This document shows, in pieces, positions 9,926-21,754 of a stretch of 64,000 nt of DNA (positions within the stretch are counted from its first letter, which is position 1; every line of letters starts with the position of its first letter). Source of the stretch: Elgaria multicarinata webbii (lineage: Eukaryota > Chordata > Lepidosauria > Squamata > Anguidae). A model generated the notes under the pieces. It was not told the origin of the DNA and searched no databases. It worked only from the letters and a program-made list of their open reading frames with translations. The DNA lies in the NCBI RefSeq assembly GCF_023053635.1, contig NC_086183.1, positions 33,895,501 to 33,959,500 on the forward strand, written 5' to 3'. The position numbers were made by a program, and so were the translations under genes.

Positions 9926-12900
9926 CCGCTGTAGAGCAGTTCCTGCTGCCTTTGGTTGCTGTGATGATGACCCTGGAAATCCACTGGGCCAACGCAGCTC
10001 CAGTAACGCTCTGCTACCTCAGCATTTACAAAAATCCACAAGATCACTATGTCAACGCCTTCAAAGCTGTCAGGAACAAATACGTAAGTGAGATGAACTG
10101 GTCTAAAAAAAACCTTCCAAGACCCGTGGTCTTGAGCAACACACACACAGCCGACCTGGCCGTCCAGGTTGGCTGGGGGTGATGGATGTTGAAGTCCAAT
10201 ACAACAGGTTGGGGGAGGCATTTCCAATCCGGAAGCCACCTTGGGTGGGAAGTCTTTGCACAGGTGATTAGACTCCTACGCCCTGCTGCCTGAGGAATTC
10301 TGGCCGTTGGGGGACAGTTTTCTGCCTAAGCAGGCACCCTTATTAACAAGGAAAACAAAGGTAAATTGTCTAGCTGGCTAGAAACGATCCATTACATTTC
10401 CTTTTTAATGAAAAGCAACCCGAGGAAGCTGTAATTCTGAGCCAAGGAGCAGTTTGAGGACTGGGCAGCTCAACTTTTTCCTCACTCAAAAGTCCACCCC
10501 ACCCCACCCCCGCGGCTGTTTCTCCGCTCATCCGGGGGGGGGGGGGGAAGGACCCACCATACCAAACATTGTAAACAACCTCCCCCAGCCCAGTCCCTTC
10601 TGGATCAGCAGGGATTCCACTCCCATCAGCCCCTGCCAGCATGGCCAATGCTCAGGAATCATAGAATCATAGAATAGCAGAGTTGGAAGGGGCCTACAAG
10701 GCCATCGAGTCCAACCCCTTGCTCAATGCAGGAATCCACCCTAAAGCATCCCGGACAGATGGCTGTCCAGTTGCCTCTTGAAGGCCTCTAGTGTGGGAGA
10801 GCCCACAACCTCCCTAGGTAACTGGTTCCATTGTCATACTGCTCTAACCGTCAGGAAGTTTTTCCTGATGTCCAGCTGGAACCTGGCTTCCTTTAACTTG
10901 AGCCCGTTATTCCGTGTCCTGCACTCTGGGAGGATCGAGAAGAGATCCTGGCCCTCCTCTGTGTGACAACCTTTTAAGTATTTGAAGAGTGCTATCATGT
11001 CTCCCCTCAATCTTCTCTTCTCCTGGGGCGTGTAAGTCCAAAATATCTGGAGGGCAGCAGATTGGGGAAGTCTGATTTCAACCAGGAACCAAGTGGAATC
11101 CAAGCCCTCTCGGGTGTCTAAGCGCCCTTTGTACCAAGCAGAACGGCAACAGCAGCCTTCTCCATGTAGGTGAACTTCAGATATGTTGGACTGCATTACC
11201 CCATCAGTCCCTTCGGCTGGGAATGATGGGAGTTGCAGTCCAACACATCTCGAAGCGCCAACTGGGGGCGGCTGCTCTTGCCACTCTGCTTGGCACATGG
11301 GGATTGTAGTCCAACACACCTGGACACCAGGTTGGGGAAGGCTTGGCGAGAGCTACATTGGGGTTGATGAGCAAGGAAGAGCAAGTTGGGGCAGATTGGT
11401 TTTTTAATCTACGTTAAGATTCGTGTGCCATCAGCAAGCCAGTAGGATGTCTTTTAGCCGCTAACAACAAAATAATACAAATGCTTCCATTGTAAACAAC
11501 GCTAAAACAGTAGCCTGAGAACTAAAAAAGAACCCAGCGCGTCTCAGCAGCGCCATCGACATCTCCTGGGAGCGAAACTAAAGACCTTCCAAGTAGAGGT
11601 GTTTTTGCCCTTGGTCTGAAGACCAAGGGCAACGTAGGAAGCGGCCACCTTATTGCAAGTTGGACTCTGGGTCCAGAGCACCAGCCCAGGCGTGTCTACT
11701 CAGGTTGGCAGGGATGCGCCTGCGCCTGGGACAGGGTCTTCCCAGGCTGGGCTCCCAGAGATGGCTGCCATCCATGGAGGCTCATAAAAGCTTGGCGGTG
11801 CTGCTTTCCAGTAGGGTGCAAGCAGGCCACCAACTCATCCTTCTGGTATTTTGCCCATTTCATTCAAGGAGGATCTGAGGCTCGACGAGGTGGAGCCATG
11901 GAGCAATTGCTCAGAAGTGGACCTCCGAGGACCCAAAAAGCATCTGAGCAAACTGACGGTGAGTGGCAGGTGGGGGGAGGAAGGACCCCCATTTTCCTTG
12001 GGTGTGTCGGGAAGCTGCGTGGGGAGGCAGGAACCCCTGCATTGGAGGGGAGGTGGCCGGGATCGCCCTTGGCAGCCTTCCCTAACCTGGCACCCTCCAG
12101 ATGGGTTGGACTGCAATTCCCAGCATAGCTGCCTGGGGTGGGTGCTGGGGGAAACTGCACAAAAGCAACCAGTGATTTCTATCTGGAGGCTAAACGACAT
12201 GGAGAACACTTTCAAAAAGCAAGATGAATGGGGAATGAAGGGGGGGGATTGTCTTCTGGGGAACCCCAAAGGGCTCAGATTGGGACCGGCACCTTGGCCA
12301 AAAAACATCTAAAACATTAGCGGCCGCCACAAACAATTCAATGGATGTCCACAGTGCTGTGATGCCCTCGTAGAGACGGGTCCAGAGATGTCTGGCATCA
12401 TCCCTCAAATTGAAACAGGAATGTCCCCACCACCGCCACCCTTTTGAATGATCTTATCCTGACATCTTTTTTGGCAGAAATGGGAGAAGCTGGAAGCCGT
12501 GGAGATGGAGGTGAACCTGGCCATCTCTGTTCTGCAGAACCAGAAGCCCAACATGTCCAAAGATGTCCTCGAGGTGCTGGGGTTCTTGATGCCCTTCAAG
12601 GACAACCTCATGGCCTGTGTGAGTAAGAACCTCCTTGCAGGAAAACGCCTCCCTGGGATCTAAAGGGAAGAGGGGGTTGTAATACGGTCCCTCCTCTCTC
12701 ATTCAGATACAGCGCAAGCCTTCAGACCACAAGGAGTCTGGACACCTCCAGGAGTTTAAGGAACAGTTTCAGAAATTTAACACCAGCAATGCAGAGGTGA
12801 GTGGTCCACAGGTGGCCAAGAGCCAATCCAGTTCCATTTCAGGGAGGCTTCATCCTTGATCAACCTTGCAGCTTTGTCTATTGGGCAGTATAAAAATGCA

Positions 12901-13664
12901 ATAAATAAATAATAATTAATAAGACACACACACCACCAGTTACTTGCTGCATGGATTTCTGGAACCCCCTTGCTATGAAATGGGATGCATGCTTACAGAG
13001 CCTGTCTGGTTAATTCATTAATCATGGGAAATAATTGCCACAGGATGCCCAATGGTAGCCATCAAGGGGGGAATTGGATACACTCATAGATGGGCTGTAG
13101 GTCCTGATTCTTAAGTTATGGAGCCTCTGTATTCCGCGTCAGTCAACCTGCAACTACTAGACTCTGGGACCAAACTCCACAGAGTGTCTCCTATATCCAA
13201 CACCTCTTGCCTTTTTAGTTTTCTAGAGGCCCCTAGCTGTCCTCCATTGGAGACAGTATGCTGGGCTAAATCACCCTAGGAATCACCCTAAATCACCCTA
13301 GGAATCAGTTACCTAGGGAGGTTGTGGGCTCTCCCACACTAGAGGCCTTCAAGAGGCAGCTGGACAACCATCTGTCAGGGATGCTTTAGGGTGGATTCCT
13401 GCATTGAGCAGGGGGTTGGACTAGATGGCCTTGTAGGCCCCTTCCAACTCTGCTATTCTATGATTCTATGACCTGTTGGTCTGATATGCAAATACTTACA
13501 TTCACACTCTTTCTCCATTCCAGCAATCTCCAAAGTGCCTAGAGGCAGCAGTAGGCCTGAACATGGTCCGTCTGCTGCAGGAAGACATCAGACAAATCAG
13601 CCACCACAACTACCTTCATCACCATCACCACCACCACCACCGCCGCCGCCACCATTCCAACTGA
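9926..13664 (+). CDS. IFNL: Type III interferon (IFN-lambda), main coding exons
   Basis: Five exons were read from splice sites and frame: 9926-10083, 11869-11958, 12478-12618, 12707-12796 and 13524-13664, with TGA at 13662. The four introns between them are all phase 0, as in IFN-lambda and IL-10 family genes. With the exon at 664 the product is 210 aa. The first exon carries a hydrophobic signal core, then APVTLCYLS and FKAVRNKY (helix A). Later exons give PWSNCSEVD, WEKLEAVEMEVNLAISVL, LMAC and CLEAAVGLNMVRLLQEDIR, which line up with the conserved human IFN-lambda blocks. Four cysteines in the mature part could form two disulfides, and NCS and NMS are possible N-glycosylation sites. The secreted protein should signal through IFNLR1/IL10RB in antiviral defence. 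The C-terminus is unusual: eight consecutive histidines, three arginines and two more histidines before the stop. SYCN lies downstream, as in human. Confidence 0.9.
10655..11023 (-). mobile_element. CR1 LINE 3' fragment
   Basis: It has the same tail and RT C-terminal coding segment as the copy at 6377. It breaks off at about 11023 next to MITE-derived sequence. It lies in an interferon intron. Confidence 0.9.
11025..11345. mobile_element. Cluster of palindromic MITE fragments
   Basis: Three or four arms of the same family: ATCTGGAGGGCAGCAGATTG, GATGGGAGTTGCAGTCCAAC and TGTAGTCCAACACACCTGGA. They lie within the interferon intron 10084-11868. Confidence 0.65.
12078..12135. mobile_element. MITE left arm
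   Basis: CAGCCTTCCCTAACCTGGCA and TGGGTTGGACTGCAATTCCC, about 340 bases before interferon exon 12478. Confidence 0.65.
12845..12922 (+). mobile_element. LINE 3' tail
   Basis: TCTATTGGGCAGTATAAAAA followed by AATAAATAAATAATAATT is a short LINE tail in the last interferon intron. Confidence 0.65.
13290..13471 (+). mobile_element. CR1 LINE 3' fragment
   Basis: This is a plus-oriented CR1 3' end: TCAGTTACCTAGGGAGGTTG through to the CTATTCTATGATTCTATGA tail. It sits in the last interferon intron (12797-13523), about 50 bases before the last exon. Confidence 0.9.
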
Positions 13665-15040
13665 GGCCCATCAGCAGCACCAAACAAAGACCCAGCCTCC
13701 TGTTTTCCCATTGATGGAAAGAGCAGCGCATTTGACGAAGAGAAACCAATCATTCATCAAGCGAAGACTTTTGCGCCTCCGAATCCTCTTCGAAGCAATC
13801 CCCCTGCACATATTTCATACAGGCTTCTCTGACCTGGTGCCCTCCATGTATGTTCAGGTACAACTCCCATGCTGGCAAGTGGATGATGGGATTTGTAGTC
13901 AACACATCTGGAGGGCGCCAGGTTGGAAAACCCCAATTCAGAGCTGCGCTTTGGCCTTCAAAATGGGTCCACCTGGGCCTGGCGAAAGGCCGACAGTTTT
14001 CTGGGTCTCTGGTCTTATTTATGTCTTCCGCGCCGTAGCCCCCAAATGGCTCCACACAGCAAGCGCCGAGATTCACGGTCTCGTGCAATATCTTTGCCAG
14101 CAGCTTTTCACGAGTCCCTGAAGCGTGTTGCACAGTATTTGCCATCAAGACGCAATTCTCCTCTGGCAGGAGACGCATTTCCCCAAGTGCCTCAAGAAAA
14201 AGTGAGTGCTTGCAATATTATGATGGAACGCTATTACAAAAAGGGCTGTTTTATTTATGTAATTTATTTTAATTTCCTTGGGTCTGGAATTAACAAGCTC
14301 AAGAGGGAGGGAGGGAGGGGGAGCAACATTATTTAAAGTGGATTGTATTCATAAAACTGTTATTTATTCATGCATCAGCGTCTGTTTGCCGGAATGGCTA
14401 TTATTTTTAAAAGAGGGAATTGTTAAGTATGGGGAACTTAATCTCTCGGAACAGGCGAGCGAGCCTGCCCCCTGCTGGAAAGGCTTGCTCTTGCAGACAC
14501 TGCAGCAATGCCAGCAAACAGAGAAATCAGAATTTACATTGGGTTGTTTTTTCATTATTTAAAATCCAAGGATTTCTGATACAGCTCCTTTGTGGATCAT
14601 ACAGCTGTGGAGCAAAACAGGGGGGAAACTGAGATATTCTAAATGGTTTTGGCAGCAACCCATAATCTTACTATCGGGAAGTCCACTTAAAAAAGGATTA
14701 CCCTAGAGAAAACGAACGGTGGCTTATAGACAGAAAAGAAAAAGAAAGATTATATTGTTATTTCTAATTTATTTCCAGAAGGCACAAATTTCCTGAGCAT
14801 GCACCACCGAAACGAAAAAGCACCCATGGTGGCGTTTGCCCAGTAAATTCAGTATTCAGAGCAAAATAACCTATTGGCCTGAAGACGATGAATGTACTAG
14901 TTATCAACTACGAAAATAATTTATTTGTTATATTGTTATTACTAGATGTTCTCAATGACTAAGGACACTTTGTGACTAATTTATTTCAAGAATTGTTTTT
15001 TTACTATTTATTAATTGTTATGCAATGCCTCCAAAGTTAT
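13665..15040 (+). other. IFN-lambda 3' flank with ATTTA-rich stretch
   Basis: After the interferon stop there is a unique stretch and a MITE at 13833-13930, then AT-rich DNA with many ATTTA pentamers. Examples are near 14250-14275, a TTATTTATT nonamer near 14358, and more at about 14770, 14920, 14980 and 15005. AU-rich elements of this kind destabilise cytokine mRNAs. Whether the transcript reaches this far is not shown, and I found no convincing AATAAA before the LINE tail at 15040. Confidence 0.35.
13833..13930. mobile_element. Palindromic hAT-type MITE
   Basis: CTGACCTGGTGCCCTCCATG and GGATTTGTAGTCAACACATC, with ends GGCGCCAGGTTGG. It follows the interferon stop codon by about 170 bases. 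Confidence 0.65.
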
Positions 15041-15166
15041 TGTCTATGCCCTGTTATTTTATAAAATGTCCTAAATGTCTTAATTTTATGTATTTTATAC
15101 TTGCTGTTGTTCCCCGCCTCTATCCAAACGGAGAGGTGGGTAAGAAATAAAATTATTATGATTATG

Positions 15167-15208
<42 letters not shown>

Positions 15209-15210
15209 GG
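15040..15210 (+). mobile_element. LINE 3' tail plus ATT microsatellite
   Basis: CCCCGCCTCTATCCAAACGG, AGGTGGGTAAGAAATAAAAT and a run of about 15 ATT units. It matches the tail of the LINE at 43470. Confidence 0.7.
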
Positions 15211-15384
15211 AAGTGAAGGCCCCTGCCTCTCGTCTCTTGCCTTTCTGGTGGGGGGCGGGGTGTCCGCCTGCTGAGATAGATGGTTCAGATTTCTATAGGG
15301 CTGAAGTGGGCCAAAGAGGCTTCTAGCCCCAAAGTCCGGCTCAGAGAAGGATCCTCCAAACACGCACATGCAGGACCGCTTGGC

Positions 15385-15580
15385 CGGGGCCATTGACAGG
15401 GCTTCTGTTCTGCATGCAGAAGGACCCAGGTTCAACACTGGCACCATCTCCAGGAAAGGCAGGGAAAACTCCTGACTGAAGCCATAGAGAGCCGCTGCTG
15501 CCAACCTGTGTCAACAATACTGAGCCTAGATGGACAAAGGGTCTGACTCAGCATAAGGCAGCTTCCAATATCCCTACAAG
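15385..15580 (+). mobile_element. SINE-like repeat (tRNA-type B box)
   Basis: GCATGCAGAAGGACCCAGGT contains a degenerate B box GGTTCAACAC. It continues to CAATACTGAGCCTAGATGGA and GCATAAGGCAGCTTCC. The same element occurs inverted at 45045. Confidence 0.65.
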
Positions 15581-15584
15581 AGCT

Positions 15585-15805
15585 TTACCTCTGAAAGAAC
15601 CAGGAAGGCCCGAGTTCAAATCCACACTTAGCCATGATACTCACTGGGATACCTTTAGCCTGTCAGTCTCTCGCAGTGTGACCTACCTTACTGGGCTGTT
15701 GTGATGATAAAATGGAGTGGAGGAGTTCCACGTATGCCACTCTGAGCTGAGCTCCTTGAAGGCATATAAAAGTAATGAATAAACTAGTAAATAAATAGTC
15801 CCAGA
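15585..15805 (+). mobile_element. tRNA-derived SINE
   Basis: The B box GAGTTCAAATCC is followed by the body CTTAGCCATGATACTCACTG, GTCAGTCTCTCGCAGTGTGA and GGGCTGTTGTGATGATAAAA, then an A/T-rich tail. The A-box part is decayed. Confidence 0.7.
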
Positions 15806-15810
15806 TGGCT

Positions 15811-17256
15811 CAAGTAAGCAAGACAAGTTACACATTGCTGCAGAAAGCAAAAACAGCAACAACAACATCTCAAGGGCTCTAAGCACTCTGCCCAGGACTT
15901 ACAGTGGGATTTTTTCCCAGTTACTCATACGATAATCAAGCGGGCACCCAGCATCACCCATTTCTACAGAACAGACTGGAACCGCTTCACAGTCATTTCC
16001 AGGAAACCCAGGGAGTGTAGTTTAGCCACGGCTGGCATAGACCAGGAGCTGCTTTGGAGGGGGCTTCTGGGGGTCAGCAGAACTGTGGATCGGAGAGGGA
16101 GGGGCTGTGGAGTTGTTGTGCAGGCCAGGAGAGGGCACATGATATCTGGTCCCCACCCCCAAAGTTGGAATGTTTTCTTAGCTGAGATCCCAAAACTCCA
16201 TCAGCCTCTGGGACATCCTGCCAGGGAGCAGAGGATTTTGCATCAATCTCCAGGGGAGACTGGTGACCCTGATGGCAGTGGGGCGGTGTTAACCCCAAGA
16301 TCCGGTCTTTAATTGTTGCCGCCCCTACAAGTGCTTGGGGACAGTTCAAAAGCCATGCAAACATCATCCCAACCAGATAAACACTCCCTCATTCTTGCAT
16401 AGCCATCCCTCTGCTTCTGTGTGCTCTGGCCATGCGCCACAAGAGTGGAGAGATCCCCCCCCCAAATCCCCTAGATTTCTTCCGCAGCACACTGGGCTGT
16501 TTGCTCTCAGGCGGCGCATGGACAATCCGAAATGCCACCTCTTAGCACACCGGCCCTCCTGGTGCCAGGGCCCTCTTCTACCTGTCCGACATGCCAGGAA
16601 TTCCTGCCAGAGAAGTATTATTAACCAGTCTCTTTTCAGTCCAAACAGGCGCAGAACCGCCCGCACACACAAAGGCTGCTGAGAATTATTCAACTTAATG
16701 TCAGCATTAATCACCCAGGAGCTAACGACGCATTGATGGGATTAGTAATTTTCCCCCCGACATGTAATTCAATTAAACACCTCCACTTGTTTCTTTCTTT
16801 TTTTCATTTAAATAAATTAAATCTTTCCCATCTGATGACAAAATACCGAGGTAGAGGTAAGGCGAAAGAGAGGAGGAAGAGGAGGAGGGAGGGAGGAACA
16901 GGACAGAGGTTAGACTGGGCAGGGGGTTCAGGGTTGTGCTGCTGGCTGAGGATGATTTGGCGGGCGTCAGGTTGGGAAAGTCTGGCTGGATCTCATCGGG
17001 GCTGCAAACACCTGGGCACAGGCATCACTGCTGCTCCATTGGAGGGATGACACCTATGTACCTGAAGGTGCCCCAATGCATCTGTGGGAAACTCCCTGGG
17101 CACAGCTGTGCTGCTGGCGGGGTTTTGCCCATGGTGTCGGGGGAAGGAACATGCGAGGGTGTCTCAGGACAGTCTTGGATCCACAGGATCCAAAGTCCCC
17201 TTGTTCCCTCCTGAAAGGGTCAAGAACCATGCCAGAGTTGGCATAGTTAATTCTTT
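15811..17256. other. Intergenic, no gene recognised
   Basis: No exon or RNA gene was recognised. The part at about 16590-16800 is free of repeats, and its AT-rich stretches (ATTAATCACC, TGTAATTCAATTAAAC) could mark a conserved non-coding element. Confidence 0.5.
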
Positions 17257-17780
17257 CATAGAATCGCAGAGTTGGAAGGGGCCTACAAGGCCATCGAGTC
17301 GAACCCCCTGTTCAATGCAGGAACAGCCCACCCTAAAGCATCCCTGACAGGTGGTAGTCCAGCTGCCTCTTGAAGGCCTCTAGTGTGGGAGAGCCCACCA
17401 CCTCCCTAGGTCACTGGTTCCATTGTCGTACTGCTCTAACAGTCAGGAAGTTTTTCCTGATGTCCATCCAGAATCTGGCTTCCTTTAACTTGAGCCCGTT
17501 ATTCCGTGTCCTGCGCTCTGGGAGGATCGAGAAGAGATCCTGGCCCTCATCTGTGTGACAACCCTTCAAGTGTTTGAAGAGTGCTCTCGTGCCTCCCCTC
17601 AATCCTCTCTTCTCCAGGCTAAACATGCCCAGTTCTCTCAGTCTCTCTTCATAGGGCTTTGTTTCCAGACCCCTGATCATCCTGGTTGCCCTCCTCTGAA
17701 CACGCTCCAGCTTGTCTGCGTCCTTCTTGAATTGTGGAGCCCAGAACTGGACGCAATGCTCTAGATGAGGCCTAACCAGG
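17257..17780 (-). mobile_element. CR1 LINE 3' fragment
   Basis: The plus strand begins CATAGAATCGCAGAGTTGG. The reverse strand encodes the RT C-terminus ([20 protein letters not shown]). It is 5' truncated. Confidence 0.9.
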
Positions 17781-19693
17781 GCGTGTCAATTGGTGTCAAT
17801 AGGAGAAACCAGGCTGGGGGTGGGGGTGGACATTGTACAGGGAACAATTCAGAAAACTCTACCTGCTTCCTCCTGCCCCGGCGGGATCAGTCTTGCAAGG
17901 CTCTGACCTGGATTCACCCCACCCACCCACTGCATTCCCCCCACAGCTCCATAGGGTTGCTCCCCATCCCCAATTCTTGTCAGACTGTGGCCGAGGCAGG
18001 CTTTATGGCTCCAACGCCAAGCCAGGCTTTTTCTCTCCCTCTCCTGCCGCCCTCCACCGCTTTGCTTAACATCCATCCTGATGAAGAGTCCTGCAGAGCT
18101 CAAAAGCCTGCTCACTGTTTTCCAAGTATTTCTCCTTACCACAGAAAGGTTGCCAGGGTGGGTGGGAGGCCAGGATCACAGCTGAATGACAGCCACACTG
18201 GAATTAAAACAGTATCAAATGGGTACTAGGGATGGACGGATTTTGTTAAACCTCTTTTCCTGTGTTTCACAGATTGTCACATGCCTTTTGTTCTGCCATC
18301 TATTCATTGGCAAAATCAATGCCAGAGTGCCTTCGTATTAACGTACATCAGCATAAATGTGCATTAGCATTAATGTGCATGTGCAAACACCCCCATAAAA
18401 GTTTTTTTTTTAAAAAAAGTCTGCAAATATGCAGAATCTGCATGACTAAGAAAAACCTGGTCCACAGTGCAATCTGTAGGTTGGATTAGTAATCTGTACT
18501 CTTTTGAATCCATTGTGGATTTCTCCAACATCCCTGATGGGTAGTCTGGGATCCCGTTTTATGGACGGTTCCCTTTTGGTTGGGAAATTATGAGAATTTT
18601 CTGTCCATACTGCATTTTTCTTTAAAAAAACACACCAAAAACCTGAAGCTTCCTTTGATGTTCCTTCAAGATGTTTCAATTTCTGTGGCCTGTGGGATAT
18701 AATCAAGCTGGCTGCTTCTCCTCTTCCCTGCACTGAAGATAATTTGTGACTCAACCTTATTCACAGACGGCAGAAAACTACTTAGCAGTGGCTCTCAAAA
18801 AATCAACTGAAGCTTGTCCAGAGACATAAAACTATTAGGTGGGAAATATGAAATGGGTGTATAAATTACCTCCCTTCACATTCGAATGCAGGAGACAGGC
18901 TGCCCGTGGTTTTGCCATGGTGCGGCTGGTCACGTGTGGCAACCAATGGCCCGACGAGGAAGCCCATCAGCTCCTTGTTCACTGTCCCCCACAAAATTGG
19001 ACCAATTTGCAAAGCGCATCAGCTGTTACTTCCTATTCACTGGGTCCCACAATGGCGGCAAAACCTGTTTGCTGATTAGAGGTGAGAATTAGAAGGGGCT
19101 AAAGGGACAATGTTTAAGCAAGCGTAATTGGCTCAGTGGTGCTCCGCCATCAGCAGCTATGGAGGATAAAAGGGATGGGAATTAATTGAGACACAGGGAC
19201 TCGCACCAGGAAAGAGAGAGAGAGAGAGAGAGAAAGGAGGATGCATTAATGGTTCGTGTTACATGTGATAACGTGGACCGTTCAGCAGTGGCCTCCATTA
19301 AAAGGCTCATCTTAGACTCGGAAAAAATGCAGATCTGATGCTTGTGAACTTGCAGGTATTTTCATACTGGGGTTTGGCGAAGGGAAATGGCTACTGATAA
19401 ATGGTAGCGCTGAAACCTTTATGTGATTAATTTGTTAGATTTGTTGAGGCGGTGTTAAAACACTGCTTTAGTCAACTAAAATGATGTTACCCAATTAATC
19501 AAGCAACACATTTTTTAAAAAATCAATTATTTTTTAATATAAGTATGAATCAAAACAGCAGAAGCCAAGCAGCGCCCCAGAAGAGGCATTCTCCCACCAC
19601 CACATCTCACACTGAAAGGGAAGGCCCTTCCTCTAAGCAAGGAAAGAAAGCTTTTTTTCCAAAGTGATTCTTTTTGTCATAAGTCAACTTGTG
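17781..19693. other. Intergenic, no gene recognised
   Basis: Unique DNA. The stretch 18840-19160 lacks repeats and has words such as AAATTGGACCAATTTGC and GTAATTGGCTCAGTGG, so it may be a conserved element. A GA microsatellite is near 19215. Confidence 0.5.
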
Positions 19694-20815
19694 TTAGAAT
19701 CATAGAATAGTAGAGTTGGAAGGGGCCTCTAAGACCATCGAGTCCAACCCCTTGCTCCATGCAGGAATCCACCTTAAAGCATCCCTGAAAGATGGTTGTC
19801 CAGCTGCCTCTTGAAGGCCTCTAGTGTGGGAGAGCCCACAACCTCCCTAGGTAACTGGTCCCATTGTTGTACTGCTCTTACAGTCAGGAAGTTTTTCCTG
19901 ATGTCCAGCTGGAATCTGGCTTCCTGTCACTTGAGCCCGTTATTCCATGTCCTGCACTCTGGGAGGATCGAGAAGAGATCCTGGCCCTCCTCTGTGTGAC
20001 AACCTTTCAAGTATTGGAATTTATTTATTTATTTATTTATTACATTTTTATACAGCCCAATAGCCGAAGCTCTCTGGGCGGTTCACAAAAATTAAAACCA
20101 TCATAAAACAACCAACAAGTTAAAAAACACAAATACAAAATACAATATAAAAAGCACAACCAGGATAAAACCACGCAGCAAAATTGATATAAGGTTAAAA
20201 TACAGAGTTAAAACAGTATAATTTAAGTTAAAATTAAGTGTTAAAATACTGAGTGAATAAAAAGGTCTTCAGCTGGCGACGAAAGGAGTACAGTGTAGAC
20301 GCCAGGCGGACCTCTCTGGGGAGCTCATTCCACAACCGGGGTGCCACAGCGGAGAAAGCCTTCCTCCTAGTAGCCACCTGCCTCACTTCCTTTGGCAGGG
20401 GCTCACGGAGAAGGGCCCCTGTAGATGATCTTAAGGTCCAGACAGGTACATATGGGAGGAGGCGTTCCTTCAAATAACCTGGCCCCAAACCGTTTAGGGC
20501 TTTAAATGTCAATACTAGCACTTTGAATCGGGCCCGGACCTGGACTGGCAGCCAATGAAGTTGTAAAAGGACTGGCGTGATGTGATCTCACTGGCCAGTC
20601 CCTCTTAGTAAACGGGCTGCCCTGTTTTGTACCAGCTGAAGCTTCCGGACCGTTTTCAAAGGCAGCCCCACGTATAACGCATTGCAGTAATCCAAGCGAG
20701 AGGTGATCAGAGCATGGATCACTGTAGCTAGGCTATCACTGTCCAGATTGCTTTCATCATGTCTCCCCTCAATCTTCTCTCCTCCAGGCTAAACATGCCC
20801 AGTTGTTTCAGTCTC
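19694..20815 (-). mobile_element. CR1 fragment split by an L2/CR1-clade LINE insertion
   Basis: CR1 sequence runs 19694-20015 and resumes at about 20755-20815 (ATCATGTCTCCCCTCAATCT). Between them, about 20018-20750, is another LINE 3' end. It starts at a TTTATTTATT tail, continues TACAGCCCAATAGCCGAAGC, and its reverse strand encodes an RT C-terminus (VLTFKALNGLGPGYLKERLL, APRLWNELPREVR). About ten bases of CR1 are missing at the junction. The inserted LINE is therefore younger than the CR1. Confidence 0.85.
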
Positions 20816-21282
20816 TCCCCACTATTATTAGGTTGATTTAGTCAAATGTATTCATAAATTAAAATGCATTAGATTCATTGAGAAAGATTTATCTCATTGG
20901 GTGCTAGACCTAACAGGACAGGAGAACAATGGTCCGCTAACCACAAAGCCCCCAACTGTCCACCTTATGTGATATAAACAACACACACAAGGCCCACAAG
21001 CAAATCAGAGGCACTCTGCTACAAAAAAGAGCCTGCAGAGAGATTCTGGGAGCGGGTTGAGGGTCAAGTCGTTACGTACTTCGACATGCTCAAGGCTCAG
21101 CAGCAGGACTAAGGCCGCTCAGCGCCTGGACAGGAGGGTCCACTCTGAACACCACATAGGAAAGAGCGGTGTAAATTGAGGCAATGCCTGTTGTTGTGTC
21201 CAGTGCATCGTCTTTCCTTATTTTCTGGGATCTGTTTTCGGAGCCTGAGGATGTGGACAAGACACTTACATCTGCACGTTCC

Positions 21283-21290
21283 AATTATTA

Positions 21291-21321
<31 letters not shown>

Positions 21322-21440
21322 TTACCCGCCTCTCCCTCTGGATCGAGGCAGGGAATAACACCAAAAACAATATAATACATAAAATTTGTTAAAAGAGCAT
21401 ATAAAACCAATACAATATTAAAATAACAACCATGCTCCCT
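21283..21440 (-). mobile_element. LINE 3' tail plus ATT microsatellite
   Basis: A run of ATT/ATTT units is followed by CCCGCCTCTCCCTCTGGATC and GAGGCAGGGAATAACACC. This is the same family as 15040, inverted. Confidence 0.7.
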
Positions 21441-21754
21441 CCACCCCTGCCCATCACGGCTTATGCAAGCTAGTCTGGGTGGAGGGCTTTTAACTACTGG
21501 GCCATGGACAAAGTGAAGTTATTGTCATTCAAAGCCCTCGCGTAGACATACCCAGGCAATCCTTGGGATTATCGGGAAAAGCCTTGCTGATGATTCCAAA
21601 ATTTACTGGTCCTTGTCTTCTTCTTCTTCTTCTTTTTGGTATTTGGAAGTTTTTTGTGTTGTGCTTGGATATTGTATTTTAAATATATTTTTAATATTTA
21701 TTGCAAATCGCTGAGGAATTTTATATTTAGCAGTATATACATGTCATAAAGAAA

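Noticed and set aside
9885-9965. TATA-like TTATAAG with ATG-ATG at 9962 as the interferon start
   Set aside because: A start at 9962 leaves only a short, weak signal sequence, while the upstream codons FLLPLVAV form the hydrophobic core and a good acceptor ends at 9925. Kept only as an alternative.
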